The notes beneath the pieces were generated by a model. The model searched no databases. It had not been told where the DNA came from and was given only the letters and a program-made list of their open reading frames with translations. This document shows positions 36,386-46,405 of a stretch of 64,000 bases of DNA, piece after piece. Numbering within the stretch: position 1 is the first letter of the stretch; each line of letters begins with the position of its first letter. The translations under genes were made by a program, and so were the position numbers. The stretch lies in NCBI RefSeq assembly GCF_005116575.1, contig NZ_SWCN01000005.1, positions 186,001 to 250,000 on the forward strand. The letters are read 5' to 3'. The DNA comes from Desulforhopalus sp. IMCC35007. GTDB lineage: Bacteria > Desulfobacterota > Desulfobulbia > Desulfobulbales > Desulfocapsaceae.

Positions 36386-37204
36386 ATGGCAATGCAAGCG
36401 CATCCCACCACATGTAAAGACTGTGCGGCCCCTACTAGCTCCAGGCTGGAGAGATTGGGAGTAAAGCTCGGACAGTCCGATTTTGTGGTTGCTCTGGCGG
36501 GCAACCCGAACACGGGAAAAAGTACCGTGTTCAACTCTTTAACCGGTCTCAGACAGCATACCGGAAACTGGCCCGGTAAGACAATTGCCAGGGCCGAAGG
36601 CGGCTTCTCCTATAATGGCAAGAAGTTCAAGTTAGTCGATCTCCCGGGTACCTATTCTCTGCTTTCAGCCACCGAGGATGAAGAGGTAGCCCGGAATTTT
36701 ATTCTGTTCGGGCAGCCTGACGTGACAGTGGTTGTGGTTGACGCAACCCGTCTTGAGCGGAACCTCAACCTGGCCCTGCAGGTTCTGCAGATAACCGACA
36801 AGGCAATTGTCTGCGTAAATCTGATTGATGAGGCCCGGGCGCATGGGGTAACCGTCGACGGTCGTGGTCTGGCTCGTGATCTGGGTGTGCCTGTGGTTCT
36901 GGCTGCGGCTCGCCAGGGCGAAGGGATCGATCAATTGCTCAGGGAGATTGACGATATGGCCAACGGACGCAGTTCCTGTCGCCCGCATCGCTTGAAGTAT
37001 GATATCCCGACTGTTCAGGAGAGTATTGAGGAACTGGTGGATGCCCTGGCGAAGGAGTTTCCTGGAATGCCACATTTGGAATGGATCGCTTTGAGACTGC
37101 TTGAGGGGGATCCGCGTATTGTACAGGCTGTTGCCTCCGGAGAAATTGGAATACTGGAAAAAGACCACGTAGCAACAGGCACGATCAGCGCCTGCGGCAA
37201 CTGA
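36386..37204 (+). CDS. feoB: FeoB N-terminal GTPase part (split FeoB)
   Basis: A 272-residue cytoplasmic G-protein domain of the ferrous-iron transporter FeoB. G1 is GNPNTGKST at 39-47, G3 is DLPG at 85-88, and G4 is NLID at 145-148; the helical GDI-like domain follows (about 200-255). It ends where a normal FeoB would continue into the membrane domain. The stop codon is at 37202-37204 and the membrane part restarts 98 bases later in another frame. GAGG precedes the ATG. It belongs to the operon with the DtxR-FeoA regulator. It may still work if the two halves assemble. Confidence 0.9.
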   Translation: MAMQAHPTTCKDCAAPTSSRLERLGVKLGQSDFVVALAGNPNTGKSTVFNSLTGLRQHTGNWPGKTIARAEGGFSYNGKKFKLVDLPGTYSLLSATEDEEVARNFILFGQPDVTVVVVDATRLERNLNLALQVLQITDKAIVCVNLIDEARAHGVTVDGRGLARDLGVPVVLAAARQGEGIDQLLREIDDMANGRSSCRPHRLKYDIPTVQESIEELVDALAKEFPGMPHLEWIALRLLEGDPRIVQAVASGEIGILEKDHVATGTISACGN

Positions 37205-37302
37205 TGGATGTTGCGTGTAAAAGACCGCACGCCTTCACGCCGCCGAATTTGACCGAATTGGCTTGGATTGTTACCTTACCTATAGCTTTGAGAAACTGAG
37301 AT

Positions 37303-38727
37303 ATGAAACCGGAAGAAATTGTTGAGCGCGCCAGCGAGCTGCGCTGGAAACTCCCCCAGGATTACCATGATCGCTGGGTTGAAAGCATCTATGCAGAATC
37401 AGGCCGTATCGCCTCCCGTAATGTTGAGCAGCAAGGTAAGGGTCACCGGCTCACCTGGGAGCGACGTCTGGATTCTCTGTTAACCAATCGTTGGACCGGT
37501 ATGCCCATCATGGTATTCATGCTGGCAACGGTGCTATGGCTCACCATTGAGGGCGCAAATCTTCCGTCTGGCTGGCTGGCGACCATCCTGGTGGAGAATG
37601 GCCACCCTTTTCTTAAAGGGTTGGCGGACTCTGCCCATTTGCCCTGGTGGCTTTCTGGAGTGCTTATTGACGGACTGTATCTGACTATGGCCTGGGTTAT
37701 CAGTGTTATGTTGCCACCTATGGCTATCTTTTTTCCACTGTTTACCATCTTGGAGGACTTCGGCTATCTTCCCCGGGTCGCCTTCAATCTTGACCACCTG
37801 TTTCAACGGGTCGGTGCCCACGGGAAGCAGGCACTGACTATGAGTATGGGGTGGGGATGCAACGCTGCCGGAATTGTGGCCACTCGGGTAATAGATTCCC
37901 CGAGGGAGAGGCTTATCGCCATTATCACCAATAACTTTGCTCTATGTAACGGTCGATGGCCGACCCAGATATTACTTGCGACAGTGTTTCTGGGCGTACT
38001 GGCACCCCCAGCGATCGCCGGGTTGGTTTCTGCCGGTGCTGTTCTCGGTGTGGCGTTGCTGGGCGTTATGCTAACCTTCCTCTCTTCCTGGATACTTTCG
38101 CGCACTGTGCTAAAAGGTGAGACCTCGACATTCACTCTGGAGTTGCCGCCTTTCCGTCCACCGAATCTGCTCAGGACCCTCTACACATCACTCATCGATC
38201 GAACCCTGATTGTCCTGTGGCGGGCCATCGTTTTCGCTGCGCCAGCGGGTGTTGTGCTCTGGTCCATCTGCAACATTCAATTGGACAACACATCGCTTGC
38301 CCAGTGGATGATCAATATCCTGAATGGACCCGGGTGGCTGATTGGGCTCAACGGGGTGATTCTGGTTGCGTATATTGTCGCTATACCTGCAAATGAAATC
38401 GTTGTTCCCACCGTACTTATGCTGACCGTCATGACGACAGGCGTTACCGGAGTAGGGGAGCAGGGAGCGGGCGTGATGTTTGATGCAAGTGGGGACTCGG
38501 CTCTTGCGTTGTTGCTCAATACCGCTGGCTGGACAACACTGACTGCTGTCTGCCTGATGCTGTTCAGTCTCTGCCACAACCCGTGTTCAACGACAATTTA
38601 TACGATATGGAAAGAGACCAAAAGCCTGAAGTGGACGCTTGTCTCAACACTGATGCCAGTCGTTTTCGGGATTGTCATTTGCGGATTCGTTGCTTTTTTC
38701 TGGCGCATGTTCACCGGTTGGTCATGA
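37303..38727 (+). CDS. feoB: FeoB C-terminal membrane part (split FeoB)
   Basis: A 474-residue FeoB membrane domain. The N-terminal stretch (PEEIVERASELRW, DRWVESIYAESGR) matches the linker that normally joins the G domain to the membrane domain. The two gate regions follow, with PLFTILEDFGYLPRVAFNLD near 145, MGWGCNAAGIVATRVIDSPR near 186 and a matching second gate near 380. A TGA stands two codons before the ATG in the same frame, so read-through from the GTPase gene is not possible. The weak purine-rich site before the ATG leaves re-initiation as an option. Confidence 0.88.
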   Translation: MKPEEIVERASELRWKLPQDYHDRWVESIYAESGRIASRNVEQQGKGHRLTWERRLDSLLTNRWTGMPIMVFMLATVLWLTIEGANLPSGWLATILVENGHPFLKGLADSAHLPWWLSGVLIDGLYLTMAWVISVMLPPMAIFFPLFTILEDFGYLPRVAFNLDHLFQRVGAHGKQALTMSMGWGCNAAGIVATRVIDSPRERLIAIITNNFALCNGRWPTQILLATVFLGVLAPPAIAGLVSAGAVLGVALLGVMLTFLSSWILSRTVLKGETSTFTLELPPFRPPNLLRTLYTSLIDRTLIVLWRAIVFAAPAGVVLWSICNIQLDNTSLAQWMINILNGPGWLIGLNGVILVAYIVAIPANEIVVPTVLMLTVMTTGVTGVGEQGAGVMFDASGDSALALLLNTAGWTTLTAVCLMLFSLCHNPCSTTIYTIWKETKSLKWTLVSTLMPVVFGIVICGFVAFFWRMFTGWS

Positions 38728-38971
38728 ACTTGTTCCGAACTCGGTTCTCTTTACGTGCCCATGTTTTCTTTAATTAAGGCATCAATAGCTGGCTGATTTA
38801 AGAAATAGATAGACCAGCTGATAATGCTGAGTTAGCCGTTTCTGGTATTTGCATAACAAAGGCCACTTGAATGATTTTATGATAGGAATTTTCAATCAGT
38901 CAAGAGACCGTGGCGATGAAGACAAAGAGTTTTTGCACATTTTTCGCAGATTCTCAATCGCTTATCCTGAT

Positions 38972-41029
38972 CTATGTACTTAGCTGTTTATCAGGATTGT
39001 ATTCATCAAGAACCTTTCTTACCATCTGAATCAGCGTGGCCTTTTCAAATGGCTTTGGTAGAAACGCTTTTGCTCCTATATCTATCGCCGCATTATCCGT
39101 AATCCGCTTGTTGTAGCCTGTTGCAATAATAACTGGAATGTCTGGTCGTATAGCAAGAAGATTGCAAGTCACCAGGTCACCAGGCATTTTCGGCATGGTC
39201 ATATCAGTTATAACGAGATCAAAGAGATTGGGATCTGCTCTAAAAAGTTTAACGGCTTTTTCACTGTTTGTCTCAAAACTCACTACATAACCTTGGCTTT
39301 CTAGCATACGACTAACTATCTTACAAATTGTCAGTTCATCATCGATCAGCAAGATTCTCTCACGACCTGATGGTAATTCCCCGTCATTTTTACAATCCTC
39401 TTTTTTATCCTCTTGAGTTGTGGTCGGAAGAAGAATGGTAAAAACTGTCCCATGCCCCACCTGGCTTTTAACCGATATATGACCATTACATTCTTTAACA
39501 ATATTTTGTACTGTCGCAAGTCCCATACCGGTACCTTCTTGAATCCCTTTGGTGGTGAAGAAGGGTTCAAAAATAGACTGAAGGATTTCTGCCGGGATAC
39601 CACAGCCATTGTCTGAAATTTCAAAGCATTGGTAAAGGCCGGGCTGCATTTCTGAAGAAATCGGTAGATTTGATTTTTTCATAACCACATCACGTAGCGA
39701 TAATTCAAGCAAACCATTTTCGTTCATTGCATACGAAGCATTGGTACATAGATTCATGACCAGTTGATGGATTTTGACTGGATTTGCCAGAACAAGAGAA
39801 CTGCTGAAAATATTTTCTCGTATCTCAACTGAAGCAGGAATAGTAGAGCGGAGAAACTTGATTACTTCTTTGACAACAAGATCGACCCGTACTGGCGCAG
39901 GTTTCTCATCAGTTTTTCGTGCGAAATTGAGGATTTGCTTAACCAAATTTTTTGCTCGAATACCGGCTATATAGACCTGTTGCAGATCTTCCTCCAATGG
40001 TGAGTCTTTCTCAACTCTTTTCAGCGACATATCAGTGTAGCCCAACACCACAGAGAGAATATTGTTGAAATCGTGAGCAATACCACCAGCAAGAGATCCG
40101 ATAGCTTCCATTTTATGGGCCTGTATGAGCTCTTTTTGCAATTTTTTACGAGCAGTAATATCAGTTGAAATATGAATAACTTTCTCCAACTGCCCTTCTT
40201 CATTGCATATAGGTGTACAGGAAACTATGTATGTTCTTCCAAAAGATTGAACTTCTGCCTCGGTTACTTCTAATTCCCCAGATTTGAGGATCTCAGAAAA
40301 AGGGCAACCTGGTGCTGTACTATCGCTATTGTGGAAAATAGTGTTGCATGTTTGGCCGACTATATTCTCAAGCGTTAGACCTGTCTGGTTAAGAGTAGCC
40401 CTGTTGGCTGCGATTATTTTATGATCTTTATCAAGGATCATGGTCATGTGGCCAATAGCTTCAAAGATTTCCTGCCATTCTTTTTTCGTTTTGAGGAGCT
40501 CTTTTTCGGCCTCCTCTCTTTTGTCTATTTCAGCGAGAAGATTTTGTATTGCTTTGTTAAGATGTTCTGTTTTCTCAAGGACCTTACTCTCTAGAGTGTT
40601 GTTCGCCTCAATAAGTTTCTTTTTCGATTCGTTCAATTGCCGTTTCTGTTGATCGAGAGTGAGGAAGACGTTTATTTTGCTCAGCAGAACTTTGGGATTA
40701 TAGGGCTTAACCAGAAAATCAACGGCCCCGGCATCGTACCCCTTAAACACATGGTAGTCGCTGGAATAGACTGCAGACACAAAAATAATAGGTAATTCGC
40801 TGGTCTTTTTTTCGCTGCGCAAAAATTCAGCTAGTTCATACCCATCCATATCGGGCATATTGACATCAAGAAGTGCGAGGGCAAACTCATGGTTGAGTGA
40901 GGCTACAAGAGCAGCATTGCCACTCTCTGCCCGTATTATTTCTACCTTTGTTTCCTTGAGAATCTGCTCCAAGCTAAAAAGGTTCTCTGGCTTATCATCA
41001 ACTATGAGTATTTTAGGTTTTTCGTACAA
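38972..41029 (-). CDS. Hybrid kinase: receiver-PAS-kinase-receiver
   Basis: A 685-residue cytoplasmic protein: receiver at 5-125 (DDKPENL, phosphoacceptor in LALLDVNMPDMDG), coiled coil, PAS at about 185-300, dimerisation domain with His319 in GGIAHDFNN, ATPase domain (DNGCGIPAEI, GTGMGLATV) and a C-terminal receiver at 560-680 with D in LVITDMTMPKMPG. The start is a TTG at 41029, with GAGAGG seven bases before it. No membrane segment is present, so input comes through the N-terminal receiver, probably from the upstream membrane hybrid kinase. It closes the operon with CheB-like and CheR proteins. Confidence 0.93.
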   Translation of the reverse strand: MYEKPKILIVDDKPENLFSLEQILKETKVEIIRAESGNAALVASLNHEFALALLDVNMPDMDGYELAEFLRSEKKTSELPIIFVSAVYSSDYHVFKGYDAGAVDFLVKPYNPKVLLSKINVFLTLDQQKRQLNESKKKLIEANNTLESKVLEKTEHLNKAIQNLLAEIDKREEAEKELLKTKKEWQEIFEAIGHMTMILDKDHKIIAANRATLNQTGLTLENIVGQTCNTIFHNSDSTAPGCPFSEILKSGELEVTEAEVQSFGRTYIVSCTPICNEEGQLEKVIHISTDITARKKLQKELIQAHKMEAIGSLAGGIAHDFNNILSVVLGYTDMSLKRVEKDSPLEEDLQQVYIAGIRAKNLVKQILNFARKTDEKPAPVRVDLVVKEVIKFLRSTIPASVEIRENIFSSSLVLANPVKIHQLVMNLCTNASYAMNENGLLELSLRDVVMKKSNLPISSEMQPGLYQCFEISDNGCGIPAEILQSIFEPFFTTKGIQEGTGMGLATVQNIVKECNGHISVKSQVGHGTVFTILLPTTTQEDKKEDCKNDGELPSGRERILLIDDELTICKIVSRMLESQGYVVSFETNSEKAVKLFRADPNLFDLVITDMTMPKMPGDLVTCNLLAIRPDIPVIIATGYNKRITDNAAIDIGAKAFLPKPFEKATLIQMVRKVLDEYNPDKQLST

Positions 41030-41042
41030 AATACTGACCTCT

Positions 41043-41630
41043 CTATTTACTCTGCGTGTTATTTAAAAGGTGGTGTAAAAAACTATTTATTTCTGCAACC
41101 GTTAGGACTTTATCTACATGTCCTGTATTAATGGCAGCACCTGGCATCGTGGGATATGCTGCCTCTTGTAGATCCTGAGCAATGGTTAACCCACCGTATT
41201 GCTTAATGGTTCGTATCCCCTCTGCACCATCATTATTTGCCCCTGTGAGAAGTATGCCGATAAGCTCAGGACCCCAGGCCACTGCTGCACTTTCAAAGAA
41301 CACATCAATAGATGGTCTGGAATAGTTGACTTTTGCATCAATGGATAGAGAAAACGTTTTATCCATCTCCACTAGCAGATGATAATTTGCCGGTGGAAAA
41401 TAGATATGGCCAGGCCGAACTTGTTCTTTGTCGGCTGCTTCATTCACTGTAAGCACGGTCTGTCGGCTGAAGATTTCAACCATACTTCCATCATCATGAG
41501 GATGAAGATGGCAGATGATTATAATTGGCAGGTTTACCTCTTGTGGTAGGTGTGACACTATATCCAAAAGTACATCCAGAGATCCTGCAGAGCCTCCAAT
41601 CGTTATTGCTTTATAGACGTTATGGAGCAT
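41043..41630 (-). CDS. CheB-type methylesterase without receiver
   Basis: A 195-residue stand-alone CheB catalytic domain. The catalytic Ser is in TIGGSAGS near 11-17, the His in IIICHLHPH near 40 and the Asp in LLTGANNDGAEG near 131. CheB removes methyl groups from chemoreceptor glutamates; stand-alone versions next to CheR and hybrid kinases occur in non-chemotaxis sensory operons and may modify the kinase. It abuts the CheR gene with no gap and precedes the hybrid kinase by 13 bases. No receiver regulates it in cis. Confidence 0.9.
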   Translation of the reverse strand: MLHNVYKAITIGGSAGSLDVLLDIVSHLPQEVNLPIIIICHLHPHDDGSMVEIFSRQTVLTVNEAADKEQVRPGHIYFPPANYHLLVEMDKTFSLSIDAKVNYSRPSIDVFFESAAVAWGPELIGILLTGANNDGAEGIRTIKQYGGLTIAQDLQEAAYPTMPGAAINTGHVDKVLTVAEINSFLHHLLNNTQSK

Positions 41631-42455
41631 CTAACTTATTTTCTGATAAATTTTATTCTTCGCATCAATTTCTCTAAACCTGTCATGATGTTTTGAGTAC
41701 AAGAGACTTTCTTTTGCTCCCAGGCATAAGAAACCACCATGAACGAGGCTATCGTCAAATAACTGCATAACTTTTTCCTGTAATTCTTTATTAAAATAGA
41801 TGAGCACGTTACGACAGAGTATCAGGTGTGCCTCTGTGAAAACTTGGTCTGTTACCAGATTGTGATTGGCAAAGGTGAGCGTCTCCTTAAGTGTACTCTT
41901 TACTACCATTGCGCCATAGTTAGCCTGGTAATAATTGGAAAAGGAATATTTTCCTCCTGTATTCTGATAGTTTTGGCTATATTTTTTAACGTTTTCCAGA
42001 GGAAAGATGCCTTCTTTGGCTTTTTCCAGGGCACTGTCATTAAAATCGGTGGCAAAAACGGTTGTTCTCTTGCCCAAATTCTCCTCTTCCATCAGAATTG
42101 CCAATGAATATGCCTCCTCTCCAGTGGCACAACCTGCATGCCAGACCTTTATGTACGGATAGCTTTTCAGAACAGGGATGACTTTGTTTCTCAGAGCAAG
42201 AAACATGGCTGGATCTCTAAACATCTCAGTTACGGTTATAGAAAATTCTTTAACCATTTGACCAAAAAACACTTCGTCGTGAATCAACATGGGTATCATC
42301 TCAGAGATTGAGCCAGCCCCCACAAGCTGCATAAACTGTATTATTCTCCGACGAATAGAAGCTCTGGCATAATTCCTGAAATCGTAACCGTATCGGCAGT
42401 ATACAGCCTCGAGCAACAGTTGGATTTCCAGGTTTTCAATATCACTTAATTTCAT
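41631..42455 (-). CDS. CheR-type methyltransferase
   Basis: A 274-residue SAM-dependent glutamate methyltransferase. An N-terminal helical domain (1-75) has RRRIIQFMQLVGAGSISEMI; the SAM-binding fold begins at VWHAGCATGEEAYSLAILME near 115, and DLILCRNVLIYF-type sequence near 212 (AHLILCRNVLIYFNKE) completes the CheR signature. It should add methyl groups to Glu residues of a coiled-coil partner, most likely the adjacent triple-receiver hybrid kinase, whose long coiled coil is a candidate substrate; this is inference. It sits between the hybrid kinase and the CheB-like gene. Confidence 0.92.
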   Translation of the reverse strand: MKLSDIENLEIQLLLEAVYCRYGYDFRNYARASIRRRIIQFMQLVGAGSISEMIPMLIHDEVFFGQMVKEFSITVTEMFRDPAMFLALRNKVIPVLKSYPYIKVWHAGCATGEEAYSLAILMEEENLGKRTTVFATDFNDSALEKAKEGIFPLENVKKYSQNYQNTGGKYSFSNYYQANYGAMVVKSTLKETLTFANHNLVTDQVFTEAHLILCRNVLIYFNKELQEKVMQLFDDSLVHGGFLCLGAKESLLYSKHHDRFREIDAKNKIYQKIS

Positions 42456-42475
42456 TACTTTATCCAGTTACGAGC

Positions 42476-45400
42476 TTATCTGTAAAGCCAGACGCGCATC
42501 ATGGAGAGCAAACGATTAATGTCCACCGGTTTTGCCAGATAATCATTAGCTCCGGCTGCAATACAATCGTCTTTATCCCGTTGCATCGCTTTGGCTGTCA
42601 GAGCGAGAATAGGCAGTTGAGCAAAGCTGCTACGTGCTCGAATTCTTCTGATGGTTTCGTAGCCATCCATCTGTGGCATCATGATATCCATTAAAACCAG
42701 ATCCACATCGTCTCTTTGGTCAAGTATTTCAAGAGCTTTTCTGCCGTTTTCTGCCTTTATTGTGTTTATACCTTTGTCATTTAACACTTTTGACAAGGCA
42801 AATACGTTACGCATATCGTCATCGACGATGAGGATGTTTCGACCTCTCAAATTTTGATCTGTATCATGCAGTGACGATATCATCTGCCGTTTTTCCTTGG
42901 ACATTTTACCCACTATACGGTGCAGGAAAAGGGATGTCTCATCAAGCAGTCGCTCTTCTGAGCGTACACCTTTGATGATGATAGATTCGGAGTACTTTCT
43001 GAGTTGGTTTTCCTCTTCCAGCGATAGTTCTTTTCCTGTGTACACAATAATTGGTGGGAGCGAGAGTGATATATCCTGCGATAGTTTTTTTAACAGATCA
43101 AAGCCGGACATGTCAGGAAGTCCCAAATCCAATATCATACAGTCATAATGTGTCTTATGAAGCGCGGTGATGGCATCTTTTCCATTGGCAACCTCATCGA
43201 TAACAACATCATTTTCACCGATGAGTTTGCAAATTGCCCGGCGTTGATTTTTATTATCCTCAACAAGTAATATATCCTTCATCTCTTTACTGATTACAGA
43301 CTCGAGGTTGATTAGTGCAGCCTCCAGCTCTTCAAGACTTACGGGTTTGGTCAGGTAGCCAATAGCACCTTTGATAAAAGCTGTCTGAACAGGACTATCT
43401 GCAGACATAAAGTGAACAGGAATATGACGCATTGACGGGTTTTCTTTGAGCGCTTCAAGCACCGCCCATCCATCGATTCCAGGCAGTTTGATATCCAGTA
43501 TAATGGCCTTGGGTTGATGTGTTTCTGCAAGTGCAAGGCCTTCTTCACCGGTGTGAGCGACCAGAACTTTAAAACCTTTGTCTTTACAGAAACGCAACAG
43601 TGTTGTGGCGAAGTTTTTATCATCTTCAATAATAAGAACGGACTTGTCCTCAGGAGAGAAACACCCCTTGTCGTCTGTAACGCAACTATACTGTTGGTCT
43701 CTGTTTTTAATACTTATAATGGGTGTTTTGACACATGTGTCGCTGTCCAGTGTCGGTATGGTAGATACAAGTGATGGTGCTGCCAGAGGAGAGGGAAGGG
43801 CGCTGAGATCCTTTGGTAAAAAGAGTGTGAAAATCGAACCTGTATGTTCCTTGGTTTCAAGTTGAATCTCACCACCGAGAAGCTGAGCAAGTTCCCGTGA
43901 GATGGACAGTCCAAGGCCGGTTCCTCCATATTGTCTGTTGCTACCGCTCTGCACCTGTTGAAAAGCCTCAAAGATAAGCTTCTTTTGATCTTCAGGAATG
44001 CCTATACCGGTATCTATTACCGCAAAGGCCAGAGTGTTTTGACAGGTGAGGTTTGGTTGATTGAACACCTGATTTTCATCAGGTTGGTAAATTTTGACAA
44101 CAACTCCTCCCTTGCTGGTAAATTTAAAAGAATTGGCAATGAAGTTTTTTAATATTTGTTCAATGCGTTGTCCGTCACTTATGATAGTTGAAGGGGTATC
44201 AGTGCTGATAGTAATTTCAAAAGATAGACCTTTATCTGTAGCGAGCTGCCTGAAGGTTCTATTGAGGGAGTCTCGTAAAACGGTTAATGGCATCTCGGAA
44301 ATTCTCAATTCCATTTTTCCGGCTTCGATCTTGGAAAGATCAAGTATTTCGTTGATGAGAGAAAGTAGATCGTTGCCACTGTTATGAATGATTTGAGCCG
44401 ATTCAACCTGTTCTTCGCGTAGATTTCCTTCTTTGTTGTCTGCAAGCAGGCCAGAGAGCAACAACAGGCTATTGAGTGGTGTTCGCAATTCATGGGACAT
44501 GTTTGCCAGGAACTCGGACTTATATTTACTGGCACTTGCCAGGTCTGTGGCTTTTTGCTCAAGATCCTTGCGTAGCTGTTCCAGGGATTTATTCTTTTCT
44601 TCAATAAATTTTTTATGACGTTCAAGGTAGTTTGTTTTTTCTTCAAGCTCCTCATTGGCAGCTTGCAGTTCTTCCTGCTGCTCTTTCAACTTGCTTTCAG
44701 ACGTCATTAGTAATTGAGTCTGTTCTTCGAGCTCCTCGTTTGAAGCTTGTAACGCTTCCTGTTGTTGATATAATTCTTCGGCTTGTTGTCTGGTTTGCAG
44801 CAAAGCAGCATTGAGATCAAACCTGGATCTGGCCGAGGCGAGGATTATAGCAATACTGCCGGCGGTCTCTTCCAAAAACTGATTTTCAGATTTATTGAGA
44901 TTCTTAATCGCACCCAATTCTAACACGGCTTCAACCTGATCGTTGTAAATGCATGGTACAATGACCAACTGGCTTGGGGCCACACTACCTATACCTGAGC
45001 TTACAGAAATATAGTCTTGAGGAAGATCTGTTATCTTAAGGATTTTCTTTTCATATGCGGCCTGGCCAAGGAGGCTTTCACCTGTCTTGAAGGATTTTAG
45101 AAATCCTGCTCCGGGTTGAAATGCATAACCTGCAGTATATCTGAAGGTTTCATTGCCATCATAGGCATACATGAGACCAACTTGCTGCTTGAGATAACTG
45201 GCAATAAAGGTGATTACATTTGTGCATATTTGTTCTTGTGACTGGTCTCCTCGTAACTGATTGTCAAGATCTGTAATACCTTTTTCTAACCACTTTTGGT
45301 GCTTATCGTATTCGTGTGCCGCCTCAAGACTTTCAGCCATGAGATTAAAGGATTCCGTAACGGATCCTAATTCGTTCGAGCCGTTAACCGGAATCCTGTG

Positions 45401-46390
45401 AGAGAGATCGCCCGCACCGATCAGTTGTGCACCCGATTGTAGCCGAAGCAATGGTTTAAATGTTTTTATTGAAAAATAGAGAGAGAGGAGCACGGCAATA
45501 GCAAGGACAATCATGAGCAGGATGGTCTGTCTTTTGCTGATGAGATTTACAGCAATAAGCGCTTCATCCACAGGTTGGGCGACAACAATGAGCAGCTTGG
45601 GTTCAGCCACCTCGTGAGCATTGGATATTACTTTGATATTATAGCGATTAAAGTATGTTCCGTTGGTATTTTTATTTTTGGCACCAGCTGCAAAATCCTT
45701 AACTATAGGATTATATAGCGCATTTTCTCCTGCCAGGACGGCACTATGGTCAGGATAAGCTATATACTGTCCCTCAGTGTTAACCACATAAACGTAGCCC
45801 GTCTCTCCAACTTGTAAGTCAGGTATAAAATTTACCAGCTTTTCCATATCGATTTCAACGACTAGTACAGCGGTAACCTGTCTATCCATGGCGCTGAGTA
45901 AGGGAATCTTCGCATTTAAGAGTAACAGATTGTCCTTGTTTTTATATAAAGATCCAATAGTACTATGAAGACTTGCTGTATTACTGAAATATTTGTGGTC
46001 AGCATTTACGCCGAAATCTTTGAGGTTGTATATAGTATCGCGGCCGATTTTTACGAATTCGCGACCATCGGATTTTACTATGGCCAGGGTATAAAGAGAG
46101 GGGTTTGATGATATCAGTAATTGTAGAATCGATTCCTGATCCGTTATCTCTGCACTTTCAAGTTCAGTACCTTCGGCAACAAGTTGGATCTTTTCCAGTG
46201 TACCGCTGAGAGAAACTTCGATCAGCTTTGCAGCATTGTAGGCTACTCTCGTTTGAATCTCAGCAACCGATTGCAAACGGACGTGACGAATGTCTTGAAT
46301 CGTGCTGATACCAAATCCGGCTAGAGGAACAATGGCCAACAGGAGAATGAACACTGTCAATCTGACGCTTAACCGATTCCACCATTTCAT
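42476..46390 (-). CDS. Membrane hybrid histidine kinase with three receivers
   Basis: A 1304-residue sensor. A first helix (8-30), a periplasmic double-CACHE domain (35-285), a second helix (about 288-310), HAMP (310-362), GAF (385-530), and a long coiled coil rich in Gln and Glu (535-620). The dimerisation domain has His633 in NMSHELRTPL, and the ATPase has DTGIGIPEDQ and GTGLGLSISR. Three receivers follow: about 915-1030 (ILDIKLPG), 1040-1155 (MILDLGLPDM) and 1185-1300 (LVLMDIMMPQMDG). The middle one has a short DLG phosphosite. It is preceded by an ABC-type binding protein gene (15-base gap), which may present a ligand to the CACHE domain. Confidence 0.93.
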   Translation of the reverse strand: MKWWNRLSVRLTVFILLLAIVPLAGFGISTIQDIRHVRLQSVAEIQTRVAYNAAKLIEVSLSGTLEKIQLVAEGTELESAEITDQESILQLLISSNPSLYTLAIVKSDGREFVKIGRDTIYNLKDFGVNADHKYFSNTASLHSTIGSLYKNKDNLLLLNAKIPLLSAMDRQVTAVLVVEIDMEKLVNFIPDLQVGETGYVYVVNTEGQYIAYPDHSAVLAGENALYNPIVKDFAAGAKNKNTNGTYFNRYNIKVISNAHEVAEPKLLIVVAQPVDEALIAVNLISKRQTILLMIVLAIAVLLSLYFSIKTFKPLLRLQSGAQLIGAGDLSHRIPVNGSNELGSVTESFNLMAESLEAAHEYDKHQKWLEKGITDLDNQLRGDQSQEQICTNVITFIASYLKQQVGLMYAYDGNETFRYTAGYAFQPGAGFLKSFKTGESLLGQAAYEKKILKITDLPQDYISVSSGIGSVAPSQLVIVPCIYNDQVEAVLELGAIKNLNKSENQFLEETAGSIAIILASARSRFDLNAALLQTRQQAEELYQQQEALQASNEELEEQTQLLMTSESKLKEQQEELQAANEELEEKTNYLERHKKFIEEKNKSLEQLRKDLEQKATDLASASKYKSEFLANMSHELRTPLNSLLLLSGLLADNKEGNLREEQVESAQIIHNSGNDLLSLINEILDLSKIEAGKMELRISEMPLTVLRDSLNRTFRQLATDKGLSFEITISTDTPSTIISDGQRIEQILKNFIANSFKFTSKGGVVVKIYQPDENQVFNQPNLTCQNTLAFAVIDTGIGIPEDQKKLIFEAFQQVQSGSNRQYGGTGLGLSISRELAQLLGGEIQLETKEHTGSIFTLFLPKDLSALPSPLAAPSLVSTIPTLDSDTCVKTPIISIKNRDQQYSCVTDDKGCFSPEDKSVLIIEDDKNFATTLLRFCKDKGFKVLVAHTGEEGLALAETHQPKAIILDIKLPGIDGWAVLEALKENPSMRHIPVHFMSADSPVQTAFIKGAIGYLTKPVSLEELEAALINLESVISKEMKDILLVEDNKNQRRAICKLIGENDVVIDEVANGKDAITALHKTHYDCMILDLGLPDMSGFDLLKKLSQDISLSLPPIIVYTGKELSLEEENQLRKYSESIIIKGVRSEERLLDETSLFLHRIVGKMSKEKRQMISSLHDTDQNLRGRNILIVDDDMRNVFALSKVLNDKGINTIKAENGRKALEILDQRDDVDLVLMDIMMPQMDGYETIRRIRARSSFAQLPILALTAKAMQRDKDDCIAAGANDYLAKPVDINRLLSMMRVWLYR

Positions 46391-46405
46391 AATGCGCTCT
46401 TTCGA

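Noticed and set aside
41043-42455. Canonical chemotaxis operon
   Set aside because: CheR and CheB-like genes occur without CheA, CheW or CheY, and CheB lacks a receiver, so this is a kinase-linked set.
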